Below are positions 18,682 through 26,899 of a stretch of 64,000 nt of DNA, piece by piece. The DNA is from JAXGXJ01 sp040772905 (lineage in GTDB: Bacteria > Actinomycetota > Thermoleophilia > RBG-16-64-13): positions 356,687-420,686 of the forward strand of contig JAXGXJ010000005.1 of assembly GCA_040772905.1 (NCBI GenBank). Direction: 5' to 3'. The position numbers and the translations under genes were made by a program. Below the pieces are notes generated by a model. That model did not search any database and was not told the origin of the DNA. It was given only the letters and a program-made list of their open reading frames with translations. How positions within the stretch are numbered: the stretch's first letter is position 1; each line of letters opens with the position of its first letter.

Positions 18682-19422
18682 CTACACGGTAGGAGTAGCG
18701 GGCGGCGCAGCGGGCTCGGCCGCCGGAGTCGTCACGGCAGGTGTGGTCGCTGCCGGCGCGGCGGGAGCGGCAGGTGCGGCCGCTGGGGCGGAAGCCGGTG
18801 TGGTCGCTGCCGGCGCGGCCGGCGCCACCGGAGCGATCTTCTGCTCCAGGCTGGCTTGCCTGCGTCCCATCTTGGCGGGCTCCACGAAGTACAGGTCGAA
18901 CATGGCCTCGAGCACGTCCAGAAGCCAGTCGGCCTCGCCCGGCTCCACCGGAGTGAGGCCTTCGGGGCGCTCGCTCTTGGGCGTGCCTGGATCGAGCTTG
19001 GCCACGCGGCTGAGCGTCTGTAGGGCCTGCTTCAGATAGGGGGGCAGGTCGGACGAGATGACGGCCTGGCGGATCTGGTCGGACAGGCTGCCGTGTCCGG
19101 CACCGGTCTTGACCGAGAGGACACGGTGCAACAGCCGGCGGCTGATTGCGGCCGAGGCTTCCTCGCTGTGGCAGAGAACGCGGGCCGCCGTCTGGTACTC
19201 CTCCGCGTAGTCGGCCGGCACGTCGGCACTCAAGCGCGGTCGGCAGAAGGACTGAGGCCACACGGGGTAGCTCTTGCCCTGCTTGGTGGTGAGGTTCACG
19301 ACGAGACGGTCGCAGGTGGGGCATCTGACATTGGCCACCTGCCATGCGCCGTCTTGGTCTTCGCCCAGAGCGAAGGCGTGAGGCGTAGCGGCGATCTCGG
19401 ACCGGCAATGCGGACATTCCAT
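18682..19422 (-). CDS. DUF4145 protein with N-terminal zinc ribbon and Ala/Pro/Thr tail
   Basis: A 246-residue protein. The N-terminus has two CxxC knuckles (MECPHCRSE and VRCPTCDR), as in a zinc ribbon. The DUF4145 helical core follows (EEYQTAARVLCHSEEASAAISRRLLHRVL and a nearby LSDQIRQAV). DUF4145 is found alone and in restriction and defence-associated proteins, with no fixed function. The last 60 residues are almost only Ala, Pro, Thr and Val, encoded by GC-rich near-repeats (for example at 18739-18759 and 18799-18819). The tail is probably unstructured and prone to length change. ATG start confirmed by GAGGGTC upstream. Confidence 0.75.
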   Translation of the reverse strand: MECPHCRSEIAATPHAFALGEDQDGAWQVANVRCPTCDRLVVNLTTKQGKSYPVWPQSFCRPRLSADVPADYAEEYQTAARVLCHSEEASAAISRRLLHRVLSVKTGAGHGSLSDQIRQAVISSDLPPYLKQALQTLSRVAKLDPGTPKSERPEGLTPVEPGEADWLLDVLEAMFDLYFVEPAKMGRRQASLEQKIAPVAPAAPAATTPASAPAAAPAAPAAPAATTPAVTTPAAEPAAPPATPTV

Positions 19423-19634
19423 GGGAGTCAGACCCTCCTAGGCCGAATGCGTACAAGGACGAAAGGATACTCGCCTGAGTACCGACAGGGCAACTTGCGT
19501 CCACGACGCATGCCGACCGTTGAGGCGCCCGGCGGCCACGCCGCACCGCAGCGCGCCCGAGGCGCTAGATTTCCCGCTATGCTGGGAAGACAGCAGGAAG
19601 CATCGTCGTGTGTTCAGCCGCGAAGGAGGCATAC

Positions 19635-20159
19635 ATGGCTCACGACCTCTCCGTCATACGCCCTGAGATGCATCACGAGGAGGTGAGGCTGCGAGGCCGC
19701 GGGCTGCCTGCCGCCCAGAGGAGAGCTCTGCGCAAGGGTCTTCAGACCCTGCACACCCTGGAGATCATGGCCACGAATATCTACAAGTGCCAGATCACGT
19801 CGGAACCCTGCGAGATCAACACGCAACTCACCGCCGCCATGTGCAACGAGATGACACACATGCAGGACTTCCAGACCAAGCTCTTCGAGTACGGCTTCAA
19901 GCCCAGCAAGCTTCGCTGGACCTACTGGTTGGTGGGCTACGTCTTCGGACTGGGATCGCGGCTGCTTGGGACGAAACGAATGCTCCAGACGGGCATCTGG
20001 ACCGAGAAGAAGGCCGTCCACCATTATGGAGAGCTGCTGAACGCAGCTCCGTGGGACGATGAGACCCGTGCTGTCATCGCGAAGGACCAAGCCGACGAGG
20101 ATGGGCACATCGAGCGCTGGCAGTACTTGCTGGCGCATCCGGAGAAGGTCTGCCGTTAG
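19635..20159 (+). CDS. COQ7-like diiron protein (ferritin-like fold)
   Basis: A 174-residue four-helix carboxylate diiron protein. The full ligand set is visible: Glu in LHTLEIMA, ExxH in NEMTHMQDF, Glu in WTEKKAVHHY and ExxH in ADEDGHIERW. This is the demethoxyubiquinone hydroxylase (COQ7) arrangement, with a hydrophobic segment (YWLVGYVFGLG) that could dock on a membrane. ATG start after AAGGAGG. An actinobacterium would be expected to use menaquinone, so the substrate is unlikely to be demethoxyubiquinone; an oxygenase or peroxide-scavenging role is possible. It lies 83 bases before the radical SAM gene on the same strand. Confidence 0.72.
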   Translation: MAHDLSVIRPEMHHEEVRLRGRGLPAAQRRALRKGLQTLHTLEIMATNIYKCQITSEPCEINTQLTAAMCNEMTHMQDFQTKLFEYGFKPSKLRWTYWLVGYVFGLGSRLLGTKRMLQTGIWTEKKAVHHYGELLNAAPWDDETRAVIAKDQADEDGHIERWQYLLAHPEKVCR

Positions 20160-20242
20160 CCGGTATCCCTGCCCGGTGGTATGTTTGGACCACGGGTGTC
20201 ATAGGCCGCAAGAGTGTTCGGGGGGAGAACGGGGAGCTCAGG

Positions 20243-21682
20243 ATGAAAGTACTGCTGGTGCAGCCCCGCCAGGTGCGCCGAGCGGGTTTCAGAGCGGGTT
20301 TTCGGACGATGGCGGTGGTGGAACCCCTCGGCCTCGAGATGGTGGCGGGTGCGCTGCGCGGCGAGCATCAGGTGAAGCTCGTGGACATGCTGCCCGGCGT
20401 GGATCTCGACGCTGCGGTGACCAAGTTCTCGCCCGACGTGTGCGGTATCAGTTGTTCCTTCACGGTGGATGTTCCCGAGACCTTGCGCGTGGCCCATGCG
20501 GTCAAGAGTCTCAAGCCCTCTTGTTTTGTCTTCGTGGGTGGGCATCATGCCTCTCTCAACCCCCACGATTTCGCTGTGCCTCACATCGACGTGGTCGCCG
20601 CGGGAGAGGGTGAGGCCGTCGCACCCGCTCTGGTGCGGGCGTTGGCCGCGGGCGACGATCCGGCGGGGGTCAAGGGGCTGGTCATCAACACAGCCCAGGG
20701 CCAGTCGGTCGCCGCGCCCTGCGGGTTGATCGAGCGATTGGACGACCTGCCCATGCCCGACCGCTCGCTTGTGCACCGCTGGAACAGTCTGTATCACCTG
20801 GGAGTGCGCGGGCCGCTCGCCAGCCTGGAGACGTCGCGAGGCTGTCCCTATCACTGCACGTTCTGCAGTGTGTGGCGCTTCCATCAGGGCCGAGTGCGGT
20901 TCAAGAGCCCGAAGCGAGTGGTGGATGAGATCGAGGCCGTGCCGGGACGGAACATCTTCGTCACTGACGACAACTTCCTGGCCAGCATCCCGAGGGCCGA
21001 GAAGATCGCCGACCTCATCCTGAGCAGGCGTCTCAACAAGCGGTTCATCATCCAGGCGCGTACCGATTCCATCGCCCGTCATCCCGAGACGGTGGCCAAG
21101 TTGAAGGAGGCCGGGTTCGCCACGGTCTTCCTGGGCTTGGAGAAGATCGACGAGGAGGGGCTGCAGAGCGTCGAGAAGCACAACACCGTGCGCAGCAACG
21201 AAGAGGCTCTCGCCATCCTCAAGAAGACGGGCGTGAACGTGTTCGGCACGCTCATCGTCGATCCTGACTACGACGAGACCGACTTCCGCAAGTTGCGCGA
21301 CTACGTGCGCCGCCATGCCATCCCCAACGCCTGGTTCACCGTGCTGACCCCGCTGCCGGGCACGGCCCTGTTCGAGCAGGTGCAGGAGGTGCTCACGACG
21401 CGGGACTGGGAGATGTTCGACTTGGTGCACGCCGTGCTTCCCACCAAGCTGGGCCTCGAGCGCTTCTATCGGGAGTACGCACGCTTGTACACATCGGTCT
21501 ACTCGCCCGGCGCATTGCTGGGGAGGGGATGGAACGCTCTCTTCAACCGGCAGGGGCGCGACATCGGCAATCTACCCCGCCCGTCGCTCATCTGGCGGAG
21601 TCTGGAGTCCCTGCGGTGCATGGCCGACCCGCAAGAGTATCTGCTGGGCCACGCGCACGGTTCGGGGGCCGAGATCCGCTGA
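20243..21682 (+). CDS. B12-binding-domain radical SAM protein
   Basis: A 479-residue class-B-type radical SAM enzyme. The N-terminal cobalamin-binding Rossmann domain (KVLLVQPR, then LGLEMVAGAL, VFVGGHHASLNP and GEGEAV) is followed by the radical SAM barrel with the cluster motif CPYHCTFC near residue 205. Next come the SAM-contacting FVTDDNFLA and a final LTPLPGTALFEQ segment. Related enzymes methylate unactivated carbons or build ring systems (hopanoid, bacteriochlorophyll and fosfomycin pathways). Overall layout recalls hopanoid C-3 methylase HpnR but I cannot assign it. No hopanoid genes are in the window. ATG start with GGGGAG. Confidence 0.8.
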   Translation: MKVLLVQPRQVRRAGFRAGFRTMAVVEPLGLEMVAGALRGEHQVKLVDMLPGVDLDAAVTKFSPDVCGISCSFTVDVPETLRVAHAVKSLKPSCFVFVGGHHASLNPHDFAVPHIDVVAAGEGEAVAPALVRALAAGDDPAGVKGLVINTAQGQSVAAPCGLIERLDDLPMPDRSLVHRWNSLYHLGVRGPLASLETSRGCPYHCTFCSVWRFHQGRVRFKSPKRVVDEIEAVPGRNIFVTDDNFLASIPRAEKIADLILSRRLNKRFIIQARTDSIARHPETVAKLKEAGFATVFLGLEKIDEEGLQSVEKHNTVRSNEEALAILKKTGVNVFGTLIVDPDYDETDFRKLRDYVRRHAIPNAWFTVLTPLPGTALFEQVQEVLTTRDWEMFDLVHAVLPTKLGLERFYREYARLYTSVYSPGALLGRGWNALFNRQGRDIGNLPRPSLIWRSLESLRCMADPQEYLLGHAHGSGAEIR

Positions 21683-21749
21683 GGAATCGTCAGGGGCGCG
21701 AAGGGGTACACGCACTCTGGGAGACGAGTGACAGCGTCGAGGAGGTCCC

Positions 21750-21923
21750 ATGGCACGCTGTGACGAGATGCGGGAGGGCGAGGTCTACTACTGCGAGGAA
21801 TGTGGCTTGGAGATCGAGGTCTTGGAGGAATGTAGTCACGAAGAGGGTGACGAGGACGAGGAGACCTGCAGCATCGAGGGCTTTATGTGCTGCGGGCGTC
21901 CGCTGACGCTCAAAGAGGACTGA
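21750..21923 (+). CDS. 57-residue desulforedoxin-like Cys-rich protein
   Basis: A small gene with GAGGAGG four bases before its ATG. The product is very acidic and contains YYCEECGLEIEV and then MCCGRPL. This C-x2-C ... C-C pattern is that of desulforedoxin and of the N-terminal domain of class I superoxide reductases, which binds one Fe(SCys)4. Three further Cys (positions 4, 28 and 40) and an acidic insertion between the two pairs distinguish it from the textbook 36-residue form. It follows the radical SAM gene by 67 bases. An electron carrier for the radical SAM or diiron neighbour is possible but unproved. Confidence 0.7.
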   Translation: MARCDEMREGEVYYCEECGLEIEVLEECSHEEGDEDEETCSIEGFMCCGRPLTLKED

Positions 21924-21974
21924 TCTTTCGAGGATGGCCGGCTTCGCGGGCGACCGGACCCCGAAGGCTCCGTA

Positions 21975-22844
21975 TTACGAAGATGAACCCGACGTGTGGT
22001 GAGTGTGCTCTTCGGTCTTGCCGTTCGTGCCGTTGCTCGGCCAGAAGCGCCACCATGGCCTTCTGACGGCCTTCTCGAAGACAGGCCCCGGCTCTTCCAG
22101 GTTGAAGTAGGGCATGAGAAGGTCCTCCATGCGATACAGACCCTTGGGCTTGCCATTCAGGTTCGTCACCGCGAAGAGCGCGCCGTTGCCGAAAGCCTCA
22201 CGAGAGATGGATTCATGGCGCAGGCGCACCGTCTGATAGGGGAAGCCGAAGAGGATCTCGTGCACCCCTATGATGCCGCCGGCGCGGATGGTCTTGACGC
22301 TCTCGACCGGTAACTCCAGCGTGCCGGCGATGAGTTTTGCCGTGGCGGAGACGTCGGCTTTCTGCTTGAAGTGCTCCTCAATGATCTCGATGTCGGTGTA
22401 GGGAGCGATCTTCTTGAGGATCTGGGCGGCGATGATGAGGAAGTTGATGCCCAGGGTGATGTTGGGCGAATGCATCACCGGAATGTGATCGGCCAAGGCG
22501 CGCAGCCTGGCCAGCTGTTCCGGTGAATATCCGGAGACCGCGGAGACGATACCGGTGTTGTGCCTGACCGCCGCCTCGCCGTAGTAGTCGATGCCGGTGT
22601 CGGACGAGAAGTCGACGATGAAATCCACGGGGTGGGTGTCGAGGAGCTCGTCCGCCGTGAACTCCTCGCTGCGATAGATGAGGCCGGGTTCGTCGGATTG
22701 GATGCCAAGGAACTCAGGCACCGAACGGTGCTCGAGCGCACTCGACCTTCGGATGACCCAGCGTAGGTTGGTTTCCTTCGATTCCAGCAGGATCCTGGCC
22801 ACTGCTCGCCCCGCCCTGCCGAACCCCATGAGGCCGACCTTCAT
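21975..22844 (-). CDS. DapB-like NAD(P)-dependent dehydrogenase
   Basis: A 289-residue protein with the dihydrodipicolinate reductase architecture. It has the N-terminal VGLMGFGRAGRAVA dinucleotide motif, the IVDFSS strand, HSPNITLGINF, and the C-terminal insert with EEHFKQKADVSATAK and GGIIGVHEILFG. In true DapB the substrate motif is E-HH-x3-K-x-D-x-P-S-G-T-A; here the second His, the Pro and the Gly are changed, so tetrahydrodipicolinate is not an obvious substrate. Start is the ATG six bases after AAGGAGG, five codons inside the open frame. The tail is rich in His, Thr and Ser. Divergent from hisG. Confidence 0.7.
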   Translation of the reverse strand: MKVGLMGFGRAGRAVARILLESKETNLRWVIRRSSALEHRSVPEFLGIQSDEPGLIYRSEEFTADELLDTHPVDFIVDFSSDTGIDYYGEAAVRHNTGIVSAVSGYSPEQLARLRALADHIPVMHSPNITLGINFLIIAAQILKKIAPYTDIEIIEEHFKQKADVSATAKLIAGTLELPVESVKTIRAGGIIGVHEILFGFPYQTVRLRHESISREAFGNGALFAVTNLNGKPKGLYRMEDLLMPYFNLEEPGPVFEKAVRRPWWRFWPSNGTNGKTEEHTHHTSGSSS

Positions 22845-23080
22845 GCTGTCCTCCTTCAATCACGGTCGCGGCACCCACGAACGGACCGGGCGGTCCTTTG
22901 GATCCGGCGATTCGGGCCGGTGTGAGCGCCTACGCCCCCCTGGATGATGCCGAAGACGGCGTGCGGACGTACCTTTGTATATCACACAAGGCGGCTGCGA
23001 CGCTACGGAACGGGAGGGGGTGTAGGCAGCCCGCGGGACGCTGCCCGGGGCTCTACGGACGCGTGGGAAGAGGGTCGCGC

Positions 23081-23106
23081 TATAATCCCCTGGCGCTGTG
23101 GCGCCA
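23081..23106 (+). promoter_or_regulatory. Candidate -10 box and dyad upstream of hisG
   Basis: A consensus TATAAT (23081-23086) is followed by the dyad TGGCGC-TGTG-GCGCCA (23091-23106), which would sit at the very start of the mRNA or over the start point. No convincing -35 is seen at 17 bases. The dyad could be an operator or a 5' hairpin. The rest of the roughly 300-base hisG-dapB-like intergenic space shows nothing else. Confidence 0.4.
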
Positions 23107-23141
23107 GTCACGAAGTCCATCCGTCTGCGGAGAGTAGATAC

Positions 23142-24011
23142 ATGATCCTCAAACTCGGAATCCCCAAAGGCAGCCTGGAGGGCGCGACCATCGAGCTGTT
23201 CCGAAGGGCCGGTTTCAACATCACCACCAGCAGCCGGTCATACTTCCCCGTCATCGACGATCCGGAGATCGAGTGCGTGCTCATCAGGGCTCAGGAGATG
23301 GCGCGCTACGTGGAGAACGGACTGCTGGACGCCGGCATCACGGGGCTGGACTGGGTGCAGGAGAACGAGGCTACGGTCCATCCGGTGGTCGACCTGGTCT
23401 ACGCGAAGCAGAGCTTCGGCAAGGTGCGCTGGGTGTTGGCCGTGCCGGAGGCATCGCCTTTCCACGATGTGAGGGATCTGGAGGGGAAGATCATCGCCAC
23501 GGAACTGGTGGCTACGACCAAGCGCTATCTGGCCGAGAAAGGTGTCAAGGCCAAGGTGGAGTTCAGTTGGGGTGCGACCGAGGTCAAACCTCCTGAGTTG
23601 GCGGACGCCATCGTGGAGGTGACCGAGACCGGTAGCTCATTGCGCGCCAACAAGTTACGCATCATCGAGACCGTGCTCGAATCGAACACCCAGCTCATCG
23701 CCAACGTGGATTCGTGGAAGGACGCTGAGAAGCGCAAGAAGCTTGAGGACCTCTCCATGTTGCTCGAGGGTGCCATGGCCGCGCTGGGCAAAGTGGGCCT
23801 GATGATGAACGTGCGCCGCGGTTCACTGCAGGCGGTCATCGACTGCCTGCCGGCGCTGCTCAAACCTACCATCTCCACGCTCAGCAACGACGAGTGGGTG
23901 GCTGTCAACACCATCATCGACGAATCCACGGTGAGGCTGATAATCCCCAGACTGAAAGAGGCCGGGGCGCAGGGGATAGTGGAGTACCCGCTGAACAAGA
24001 TCGTCATGTAG
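23142..24011 (+). CDS. hisG: ATP phosphoribosyltransferase, long form
   Basis: First enzyme of histidine synthesis: ATP plus PRPP gives phosphoribosyl-ATP. The 289-residue product starts MILKLGIPKGSLEG. It contains ITGLDWV and the PRPP loop region ATELVATTKRYL, then EVTETGSSLRANKL. It ends in the regulatory HisG_C domain (about 215-289; PTISTLSNDEWVAV...RLKEAGAQGIVEYPL), so it should be the hexameric, histidine-inhibited form that needs no HisZ. Start chosen at this ATG since homology begins here, though the frame is open upstream. No other his gene is adjacent. Confidence 0.93.
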   Translation: MILKLGIPKGSLEGATIELFRRAGFNITTSSRSYFPVIDDPEIECVLIRAQEMARYVENGLLDAGITGLDWVQENEATVHPVVDLVYAKQSFGKVRWVLAVPEASPFHDVRDLEGKIIATELVATTKRYLAEKGVKAKVEFSWGATEVKPPELADAIVEVTETGSSLRANKLRIIETVLESNTQLIANVDSWKDAEKRKKLEDLSMLLEGAMAALGKVGLMMNVRRGSLQAVIDCLPALLKPTISTLSNDEWVAVNTIIDESTVRLIIPRLKEAGAQGIVEYPLNKIVM

Positions 24012-24106
24012 GCGGCTCGGCCGCAGAAGTGTGCATGACCGTGAAGACCGGGGCCCCGGTCCGTCGCCGAGGTCGTCCGAGCGGTCGCCTGAGAGCCACC
24101 TCGTCC

Positions 24107-24139
24107 GGAGCGGACCGGCGGCACGGCCGGGTCCGCTCC
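24107..24139. terminator. Hairpin between convergent hisG and hcp
   Basis: Perfect 10-bp arms (GGAGCGGACC at 24107-24116, complement at 24130-24139) with a 13-base GC-rich loop, lying between two converging genes. No clear T-run, so effectiveness as an intrinsic terminator is uncertain. Confidence 0.5.
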
Positions 24140-24152
24140 TCCGCGGAGGCGC

Positions 24153-25784
24153 TCAGGCCAGGATGGTCTGCAGGTCCTCCTCGGGCGTGGCGATGGGCTT
24201 GAGGTCGAACGTGTCGACGATGAACTGCGCCACGTTGGGGGTGAGGAAGGCCGGCAGCGTCGGCCCGAGCCGTATGTCCTTCAGACCCAGGTACAGCAGG
24301 GTGAGGAGGATGGCGGCGGCTTTCTGTTCGTACCAGGACAGCACCAGGCTGAGCGGCAACTCGTTCACGCCCACGCCGAAGGCGTCGCTGAGGGCTAAGG
24401 CCACCTGGATGGCCGAGTAGGCGTCGTTGCACTGGCCCATGTCGAGGAGACGGGGGATGCCCTCGATGTTCCCCAGGTCTTTGTCGTAGAAGCGGTACTT
24501 GCCGCAGGCGAGCGTGAGGATGATCGTGTCGGCCGGGGAGTCCTCGACGAAGCGGGTGTAGTAATCTCGGCCGGGTTTCGCGCCGTCGCAGCCGCCCACC
24601 AAGAAGAAGTGCTTGATCTTGCCCTGCTTCACCAGATCGATGATGGTCTCGGCGTGGGACAGGACGGCGTTGCGCATGAAGCCCACAGTGACCGTCTTGC
24701 CGGGTGTATCCGCGGGGAACCCGGGCAGCTCGAGGGCCCGGTGGATGACCTGACTGAAGTCGCGGCCTTCGAGGTGGGTCGCGCCGGGCCAGCCCACGGC
24801 GGCCGTGGTGAAGATATTGCCCATGTAGGAGTCCTCGGGCTTCTGGATGCAGTTGGTGGTCATGAGTATGGCGCCGGGGAACTGCGGGAACTCCTTGCGC
24901 TGGTTCTGCCAGGCGGTGCCGAAGTTGGCATAGAGATGGGGGTACTTCTTCAGTTCGGGATAGGCGTGGGCCGGTAGCATCTCGCCATGGGTGTAGATGG
25001 TGATGCCCTTGCCCTCGGTCTGCTTGAGCAACTCCTGGAGGTCCAGCAGATCGTGGCCGGAGACCAGGATGGCCTTGCCCGCCTTCACGCCCAAGGGGAC
25101 CTGAGTGGGTACCGGGGTGCCGAACGTCTCGGTGTTGGCCCGGTCGAGCAATTCCATGGTCTTGTAGTTGATCTCACCGCAACGCAGGGCTTTGCCGATC
25201 CAGGCCTGGAGGTCGCCTTCCTTGAAGTGGGCCAGATCGGAGAAGGCCTCTACGAAGTAGCGGTCGACCTCGTCGCTGCGATAGCCCAGTTCGGCGGCGT
25301 GGAAGGCGTAGGCGCCGACTCCCTTGAGCCCGTAGAGCACCGTGTGCTGCAGAGAGCGGATATCGGGGTCGCTGGAGGCCTCGGTGTTGATCCCATGCTC
25401 ACGTCCCTGGGCGACGAGGCCGTCCAAGGTGTCGGCCGGGACGAACGCCGTCGGTGTCTCGGAGAAGGTCACATCAGGCTGTCTCTCCTTGAGGTCTTGG
25501 AGGAGAGCATCTCGGCGGGCGACCGCGTCTCTGATCCAGCCGGCGATGGCTTCGGGGTCGAAGTTGACGTTGGTGAGGGTCACGAAGATGCCTTCGGCCA
25601 GGAAGGGATAGGTGTCGGAGGGTACTATGCCTTCCGGCTCCGCCTCGGCTGCGACCAGGGAGAGGCCCTTGAGCGCATAGACCAGCAGGTCCTGAAGAGC
25701 GGCGACCTCGTCCTCCTTGCCGCATACCCCCTTCACCGTGCAGGCCACCGACTTGGCCGTCTGTTCGCACTGATAACAGAACAT
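24153..25784 (-). CDS. hcp: Hydroxylamine reductase / hybrid-cluster protein
   Basis: Hybrid-cluster protein, which reduces NO and hydroxylamine and protects against nitrosative stress under anoxia. The 543-residue product opens MFCYQCEQTAKSVACT and continues to GVCGK, giving the four N-terminal cluster cysteines in the compact spacing of anaerobes. Hybrid-cluster ligands are found later, with conserved GHDLLDLQELL, LVGGCDGAKPGRDYYT and ILTLACGKYRF. Preceded by AAAGGGGG. It is divergent from the metal-uptake operon across 128 bases. No hcr reductase gene follows. I saw no clear FNR or NsrR dyad upstream. Confidence 0.95.
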   Translation of the reverse strand: MFCYQCEQTAKSVACTVKGVCGKEDEVAALQDLLVYALKGLSLVAAEAEPEGIVPSDTYPFLAEGIFVTLTNVNFDPEAIAGWIRDAVARRDALLQDLKERQPDVTFSETPTAFVPADTLDGLVAQGREHGINTEASSDPDIRSLQHTVLYGLKGVGAYAFHAAELGYRSDEVDRYFVEAFSDLAHFKEGDLQAWIGKALRCGEINYKTMELLDRANTETFGTPVPTQVPLGVKAGKAILVSGHDLLDLQELLKQTEGKGITIYTHGEMLPAHAYPELKKYPHLYANFGTAWQNQRKEFPQFPGAILMTTNCIQKPEDSYMGNIFTTAAVGWPGATHLEGRDFSQVIHRALELPGFPADTPGKTVTVGFMRNAVLSHAETIIDLVKQGKIKHFFLVGGCDGAKPGRDYYTRFVEDSPADTIILTLACGKYRFYDKDLGNIEGIPRLLDMGQCNDAYSAIQVALALSDAFGVGVNELPLSLVLSWYEQKAAAILLTLLYLGLKDIRLGPTLPAFLTPNVAQFIVDTFDLKPIATPEEDLQTILA

Positions 25785-25912
25785 GCGTTCCCCCTTTCCC
25801 GTGGGCTCACGAGAGCGTAGTCCATACTGTGCCCTTTTTTGCCCCGGACGTTAACATAGGGAGGTAGGTCTTCTCTTTGATCGGCTTCGACTCCGGGCAG
25901 TCTTCTCACAGA

Positions 25913-26899
25913 ATGAGAAAGCGAGGGTGGGTGGCGAACAGGCATGCGGGTGAGCAGGGAAGGCACCGATTGCGCCGGGCCTGTCTGTCGCTGATGCTCG
26001 TGGGGGCCGTGATGCTGGGCGCCTCGGCCCTCTTTGCGTCCTGCGGCGGGGAGGCGGAGGACGTGTCGCCGGTGGATGTGGTGGCCGGCACATCGCACCT
26101 GGCTGAGATCGCCTCTGCCATCGCCGGTGACCGGCTCACGGTGCAGGGGCTCATACCGGCGGGGGTCGATCCCCATTCTTTCCAACCGACCCCGAGTGTG
26201 GCCACGCTCATCGTAGAGAGCCGGGTGGTGATCGTGGACGTGTTCGGCCTGGTGCCGGTGTTGGACGAGCTCATCCAGTCCTCTGCCACGTCCGGACAAC
26301 TGGTCGTCGAGGCGGCCGCCGGACTCACGCCTCGCCGGTTGAGCGGGGGACATGATTCCCATGGGGAGCACGGCGGGGACATAGACCCGCATTTCTGGCT
26401 GGACCCCGTGAACGTCATGGGTTATGTGGATACCATCACCAAGGCCTTCATGAGTGTCGATCCTGAGGGGACGGAGACGTTCTCGGCAAACGCCGCCAGG
26501 TACACGGAGGAACTGAGGCAGCTCGACGCGTGGATCAAAGAGCAGGTGGCCCTCATACCACCTGAGCGGCGCCTGCTGGTCACCGACCACGAGAGCTTTG
26601 GTTACTTCGCCGAACGCTACGGTTTCACCGTGGTGGGCACCGTACTGGGAGCGGGCAGTTCGGGAGGCTCGCCTTCCGCCCAGGAGTTGGCTGCGCTGGT
26701 GCAGGCCATCAAGGCGACGGGGGTCCCTGCCATCTTCATGGAGACGGGCAGCAATCCCGACCTGGCTCAGCAGGTGGCCCGTGAAGCCGGGGTGGAGGTG
26801 GTGACCGATCTGTATACCCACTCGGTGGGTGAGGATGCCCCCACCTATATCGACATGATGCGCAGCAACGTCACTCGCATCGTCGACGCGCTGCGATGA
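25913..26899 (+). CDS. Metal ABC transporter substrate-binding lipoprotein (ZnuA/TroA type)
   Basis: Cluster A-I solute-binding protein capturing Zn or Mn outside the membrane. A basic N-terminus and helix lead to the lipobox ALFASC, so it is likely lipid-anchored. Metal-binding motifs are HLAEIASAIAGD, AGVDPHSFQPTPS, DPHFWLDPVN and TDHESFGYFAERYG. A short His-rich loop (GGHDSHGEHGGD) just before the second metal ligand is more often seen in zinc-specific members. ATG start at MRKRGWV. Stop overlaps the ATPase start (ATGA). First gene of a three-gene operon. Confidence 0.9.
   Translation: MRKRGWVANRHAGEQGRHRLRRACLSLMLVGAVMLGASALFASCGGEAEDVSPVDVVAGTSHLAEIASAIAGDRLTVQGLIPAGVDPHSFQPTPSVATLIVESRVVIVDVFGLVPVLDELIQSSATSGQLVVEAAAGLTPRRLSGGHDSHGEHGGDIDPHFWLDPVNVMGYVDTITKAFMSVDPEGTETFSANAARYTEELRQLDAWIKEQVALIPPERRLLVTDHESFGYFAERYGFTVVGTVLGAGSSGGSPSAQELAALVQAIKATGVPAIFMETGSNPDLAQQVAREAGVEVVTDLYTHSVGEDAPTYIDMMRSNVTRIVDALR

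Noticed and set aside
18700..18830. Tandem repeat or CRISPR-like array in the DUF4145 gene tail
   Set aside because: Near-repeats are short, irregular and in frame, coding an Ala/Pro/Thr tail. No spacers.
22860..23141. T-box or his-leader attenuator upstream of hisG
   Set aside because: No T-box consensus (AGGGUGGNACCGCG) and no run of His codons in any short leader frame.
25785..25912. FNR, NsrR, Zur or MntR operator in the hcp/metal-uptake intergenic region
   Set aside because: Searched by eye for TTGAT-N4-ATCAA and for DtxR/Fur-type dyads; none was convincing.
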